DNA of 7,372 nt from Clostridiales bacterium. Lineage in GTDB: Bacteria > Bacillota > Clostridia > WRLR01. Positions 5,289 through 7,372 of this stretch are shown piece by piece. The stretch is taken from the NCBI GenBank assembly GCA_031263625.1, contig JAISFK010000079.1:1-7372 (forward strand). The letters run 5' to 3'. The first letter of the stretch is position 1. Each line of letters starts with the position of its first letter. Under the pieces are notes generated by a model. It did not search any database. It was not told the origin of the DNA and saw nothing but the letters and a program-made list of their open reading frames with translations. The translations under genes and the position numbers were made by a program.

Positions 5289-5374
5289 CAGCGAAAATCG
5301 CCCGCGCGCCGCGTTTCGCTACGGCTCGCCCTCTCCGCGCGCCTCAGCATTTTGAAGCGCCGCGCTGTAAGTCG

Positions 5375-7135
5375 CTAAAAGCGGATTCCAAGCAACCCTC
5401 CCGTGTCAGTGGAGTCATCGAGGCGCAACACAACGCTATCCTCAAACGTTGCCATGAACCGCCCGTCAAATTCTCTTTTTGGGATAGTATCGGAGTTCAT
5501 CAGGCAGATGTACTGAAACCCCACCTTCTCGCACTTTCTGCTGGCAAGGGTTAGCGCTAATGCAATCTGGCGTTCGTCCACGCCGTCGAATATGGTGCTG
5601 TCATGCACCAGAAAATCAGGGTGGCAATTCCTTGACGCGCCGAGTTCGGCTATAAGCATGTCATAGCAAAACACTTTCATGTAGTTTACGCCCTGGCTTT
5701 TCGCGCTTCTGATTTCCACGCCAAAATTGTAGCCCGTGTCCTTGATCTCAATGGTGAGGATTCCTGGTTCCTGATACAGAAACTCTGTGTACTCCCGGAA
5801 CAGGGACACGGCGCGCTCTCTCGCTGATATGCGCTCCGCGTAGTCGCGGCGGGCCAGCAACAGAAGCTCCTGGGTTTCAATCTTGTTCTTGCTCTTGCGC
5901 TCTTCAATCTGCATAGCCGCCTCTTTGCGCTTTTGGGCATCTTCGTGCAGCTGGACAAGCTTGGAGTATCTCTCCTGAAGCTTGGCATACTCCTCCAGCG
6001 CGCCGTGGGACTCGAGGATTTGCAGGGACTTTGCGCGGGCCTCCGTCAGCTTTTCGATATTCTCGCGCAAATAGGCAATTTCGCCGCGGAGCCTCGCGAT
6101 CTCGCTTTGGAGGTAGTCCCTCCTGTTGGAGAGCAGGGCTTTATGAAAATTGACGACTTCGCCAAGCCGCACTTTCACGCCGTCGGGAAAGACAACCCCT
6201 GCTTCTTCGTATACCCGCTGCAATTCGTCAGTCGATACGTCGGCGACTTCCTCTTCCATGCTCTGCTCATACCGCGAGAGAAACTGCTGCCGAAGCACAA
6301 GGGTGTTGCTGGCCTGGTGGATTTGCTCCGTCAGGTCGTTTGCCTCGTCCGCTATCTCGTTGTACTGCGGATGCACGCGGAACGACTCAAGCTGCTTTCG
6401 CATATGCTCGGCATCCGCTTTTCTGTTGATAACCTCAGTTTCCAGCTTTCCCACATCCAGAACAACCGCGCCGACAACTCCGGACGCGACTGCCTTCCGA
6501 TAATCGTCAATATTCTTTGCTTCCTCCCTCAGCTTTTGGAATTTTGAGGCAAATTCCATGTTCAGGCCGAGGAAATACGCATTGCAAGCCTGGCGGCTGT
6601 GTACAGGCTGATTTTTCCAAAATTCAAAAGCGTCGCGGTATCCGTCTATGTTGCGGCGGGCATAGTAAGAAATAAGCTCGCGAAACGAAGGCGCGTGATC
6701 GGGGCCGATCTTTGGCAACCCAAAGAACAGCGCCCTCATTTCGTCGTTAAACGTCGCAAGCGCGACATGGCGCAACCGGCTGTCCCTGTCTGTTTTTGCG
6801 TCCCATCCAAGCTGCGGCGGAAACCTATGTAGGATAATTTTGTTCGGCGCATCCACGCAACGCTCAATCTCGAAGTCGAGGCCGCCAACGCTGAACTCGA
6901 GAATAAAGCTCCAGCCCTCGAGTTCTTTGGATTTGAAGATTGAGCCTCTTTCAACCCGCGCCCCAAGGCAAAAGTGGATAATCTCGACAAGCGTCGATTT
7001 CCCGGCGCCGTTGCGCGTCTTCTTGCGGTCATCTTCATCCGTCTGGCTCCGGCGATCCGCAAGGATTATGTTGTACCCTTCGCGAAAATACACTCGCTTG
7101 AACGTGGGACTATTGCTCCGAAGCGATTTAAGCAT
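5375..7135 (-). CDS. DUF2326 ABC ATPase of an ABC-three-component (ABC-3C) system
   Basis: This 586-residue protein is an SMC/RecN-like ABC ATPase of the DUF2326 family. Its Walker A, TRNGAGKST (40-48, Lys46), lacks the usual leading Gly, as I recall being normal for this family. Two coiled-coil stretches (about 195-295 and 335-445, rich in Glu, Lys, Arg and Leu) surround a short globular piece (EEAGVVFPDGVKVRLGEV). The C-terminal ATPase half has SQGVNYMKVFCYD (480-492), probably standing in for the ABC signature, and a Walker-B region DFLVHDSTIFDGVDERQ (507-523) with His-Asp-Ser where Asp-Glu is usual. ATG 7135 is preferred because GAGG (7143-7146) lies 7 nt before it; the TTG at 7150 has none. 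The gene overlaps the upstream small gene by 8 nt. DUF2326 ATPases with small middle components form ABC-3C systems, predicted to act in conflicts with mobile elements; the activity is not shown here. Base composition is less GC-rich than in neighbouring genes. Confidence 0.9.
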   Translation of the reverse strand: MLKSLRSNSPTFKRVYFREGYNIILADRRSQTDEDDRKKTRNGAGKSTLVEIIHFCLGARVERGSIFKSKELEGWSFILEFSVGGLDFEIERCVDAPNKIILHRFPPQLGWDAKTDRDSRLRHVALATFNDEMRALFFGLPKIGPDHAPSFRELISYYARRNIDGYRDAFEFWKNQPVHSRQACNAYFLGLNMEFASKFQKLREEAKNIDDYRKAVASGVVGAVVLDVGKLETEVINRKADAEHMRKQLESFRVHPQYNEIADEANDLTEQIHQASNTLVLRQQFLSRYEQSMEEEVADVSTDELQRVYEEAGVVFPDGVKVRLGEVVNFHKALLSNRRDYLQSEIARLRGEIAYLRENIEKLTEARAKSLQILESHGALEEYAKLQERYSKLVQLHEDAQKRKEAAMQIEERKSKNKIETQELLLLARRDYAERISARERAVSLFREYTEFLYQEPGILTIEIKDTGYNFGVEIRSAKSQGVNYMKVFCYDMLIAELGASRNCHPDFLVHDSTIFDGVDERQIALALTLASRKCEKVGFQYICLMNSDTIPKREFDGRFMATFEDSVVLRLDDSTDTGGLLGIRF

Positions 7136-7358
7136 GGGAGCGCCTCGCAATCAGGCCGTCGCGAAAGGCGATGGCGCCGATCGCGAACAGATAGTCCAGC
7201 GTAAGTATGAACTTCTCATAACTCGAAAGCACTTCCTGATTTTTGGTCCTTTCCCAAAGCGCGGAAACAGTGTTTGGATTCTTGAGTTCGGCAAGAATCA
7301 GCGCTCCGCAATGAAGCAAAGAATAGCGCACGGTGATGTTCTTGTTTGGCATGATCAT
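7128..7358 (-). CDS. ABC-three-component system middle component 6 (MC6)-like protein
   Basis: The 76-residue protein begins MIMPNKNITVRYSLLHCGAL and continues with TVSALWERTK and FILTLDYLFAIGAIAFRDG. The order is short strand, helix, helix and a terminal hairpin. It resembles the compact winged-helix middle components of ABC-3C systems, and length and motifs fit the MC6 type as I remember it. Such components are thought to link the ABC ATPase to the third, effector or recruiting subunit. The context is decisive: it is followed with an 8-nt overlap (ATGCTTAA, 7128-7135) by the DUF2326 ATPase and is preceded by a stop codon overlapping its own ATG. GAGGTG (7367-7372) is a fair ribosome binding site 8 nt before the ATG at 7358. 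Local GC is the lowest in the window (24 of 60 bases at 7201-7260). An alternative ATG two codons further on cannot be excluded. Confidence 0.8.
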   Translation of the reverse strand: MIMPNKNITVRYSLLHCGALILAELKNPNTVSALWERTKNQEVLSSYEKFILTLDYLFAIGAIAFRDGLIARRSHA

Positions 7359-7372
7359 TTCTCGAACACCTC
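7355..7372 (-). CDS. Last codons of an upstream gene, probably the third ABC-3C component (partial)
   Basis: On the minus strand the edge of the window reads GAG GTG TTC GAG AAA TGA, i.e. EVFEK and a stop. The TGA shares the ATGA overlap with the MC6 start at 7358. Such one-base overlaps are typical of coupled operon genes. Known ABC-3C loci commonly place a larger protein with a variable effector or recognition domain and a system-specific C-terminal domain before the middle component. Only five residues are visible, so the frame itself is an inference from the overlap. Confidence 0.4.
   Translation of the reverse strand, partial: EVFEK

Noticed and set aside
7136..7150. TTG start for the DUF2326 ATPase
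   Set aside because: No Shine-Dalgarno precedes it, whereas ATG 7135 has GAGG 7 nt upstream and gives the usual N-terminus MLKSLRSNSPTFK.

Overview
The window comes from a GC-rich bacterium. Strong Shine-Dalgarno sites of the AAGGAGG type sit before most genes, and both the gene types and their sequence character would suit a high-GC member of the Bacillota (Clostridia-like). That placement is an inference, because there is no rRNA, tRNA or other phylogenetic marker here.

Layout. Bases 1-97 hold the last 31 codons of a protein entering from the left. Its C-terminus looks like the end of an extracellular carbohydrate-binding (beta-sandwich) module. Bases 98 to about 410 carry degenerate short tandem repeats and then a very regular hairpin. 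Bases 428-510 form a promoter region: five helically phased T5 tracts, a perfect TTGACA and an extended -10. This promoter faces a leader of about 570 nt containing inverted repeats and a possible 38-codon leader ORF. Next comes a two-gene plus-strand unit: mgtE (Mg2+ channel/transporter, 1086-2408) and tag (3-methyladenine DNA glycosylase I, 2419-3033). The tag ribosome binding site overlaps the mgtE stop codon.

Bases 3034-3386 separate two convergent gene groups and consist of low-complexity repeats, including a 73-bp direct repeat that begins inside the end of tag. The minus-strand group reads from the right edge leftwards. First is the stop of a gene that lies mostly outside the window, then a 76-codon protein resembling middle component 6 of ABC-three-component (ABC-3C) systems, then a DUF2326 SMC/RecN-like ABC ATPase. 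These three overlap end to start (ATGA, then an 8-nt overlap) and form one translationally coupled cassette. After a 138-nt gap with its own promoter come a canonical zinc-containing sirtuin and an aldo/keto reductase.

The most interesting content is the ABC-3C cassette at the right edge, a predicted anti-mobile-element or conflict system. It has visibly lower GC than its neighbours, which suggests acquisition by transfer. Its effector or recruiting component should lie just beyond base 7372. The second point of interest is the long mgtE leader. I recognise no M-box Mg2+ riboswitch in it, but it holds a strong promoter, pairing segments and a small ORF that starts with acidic and proline codons.
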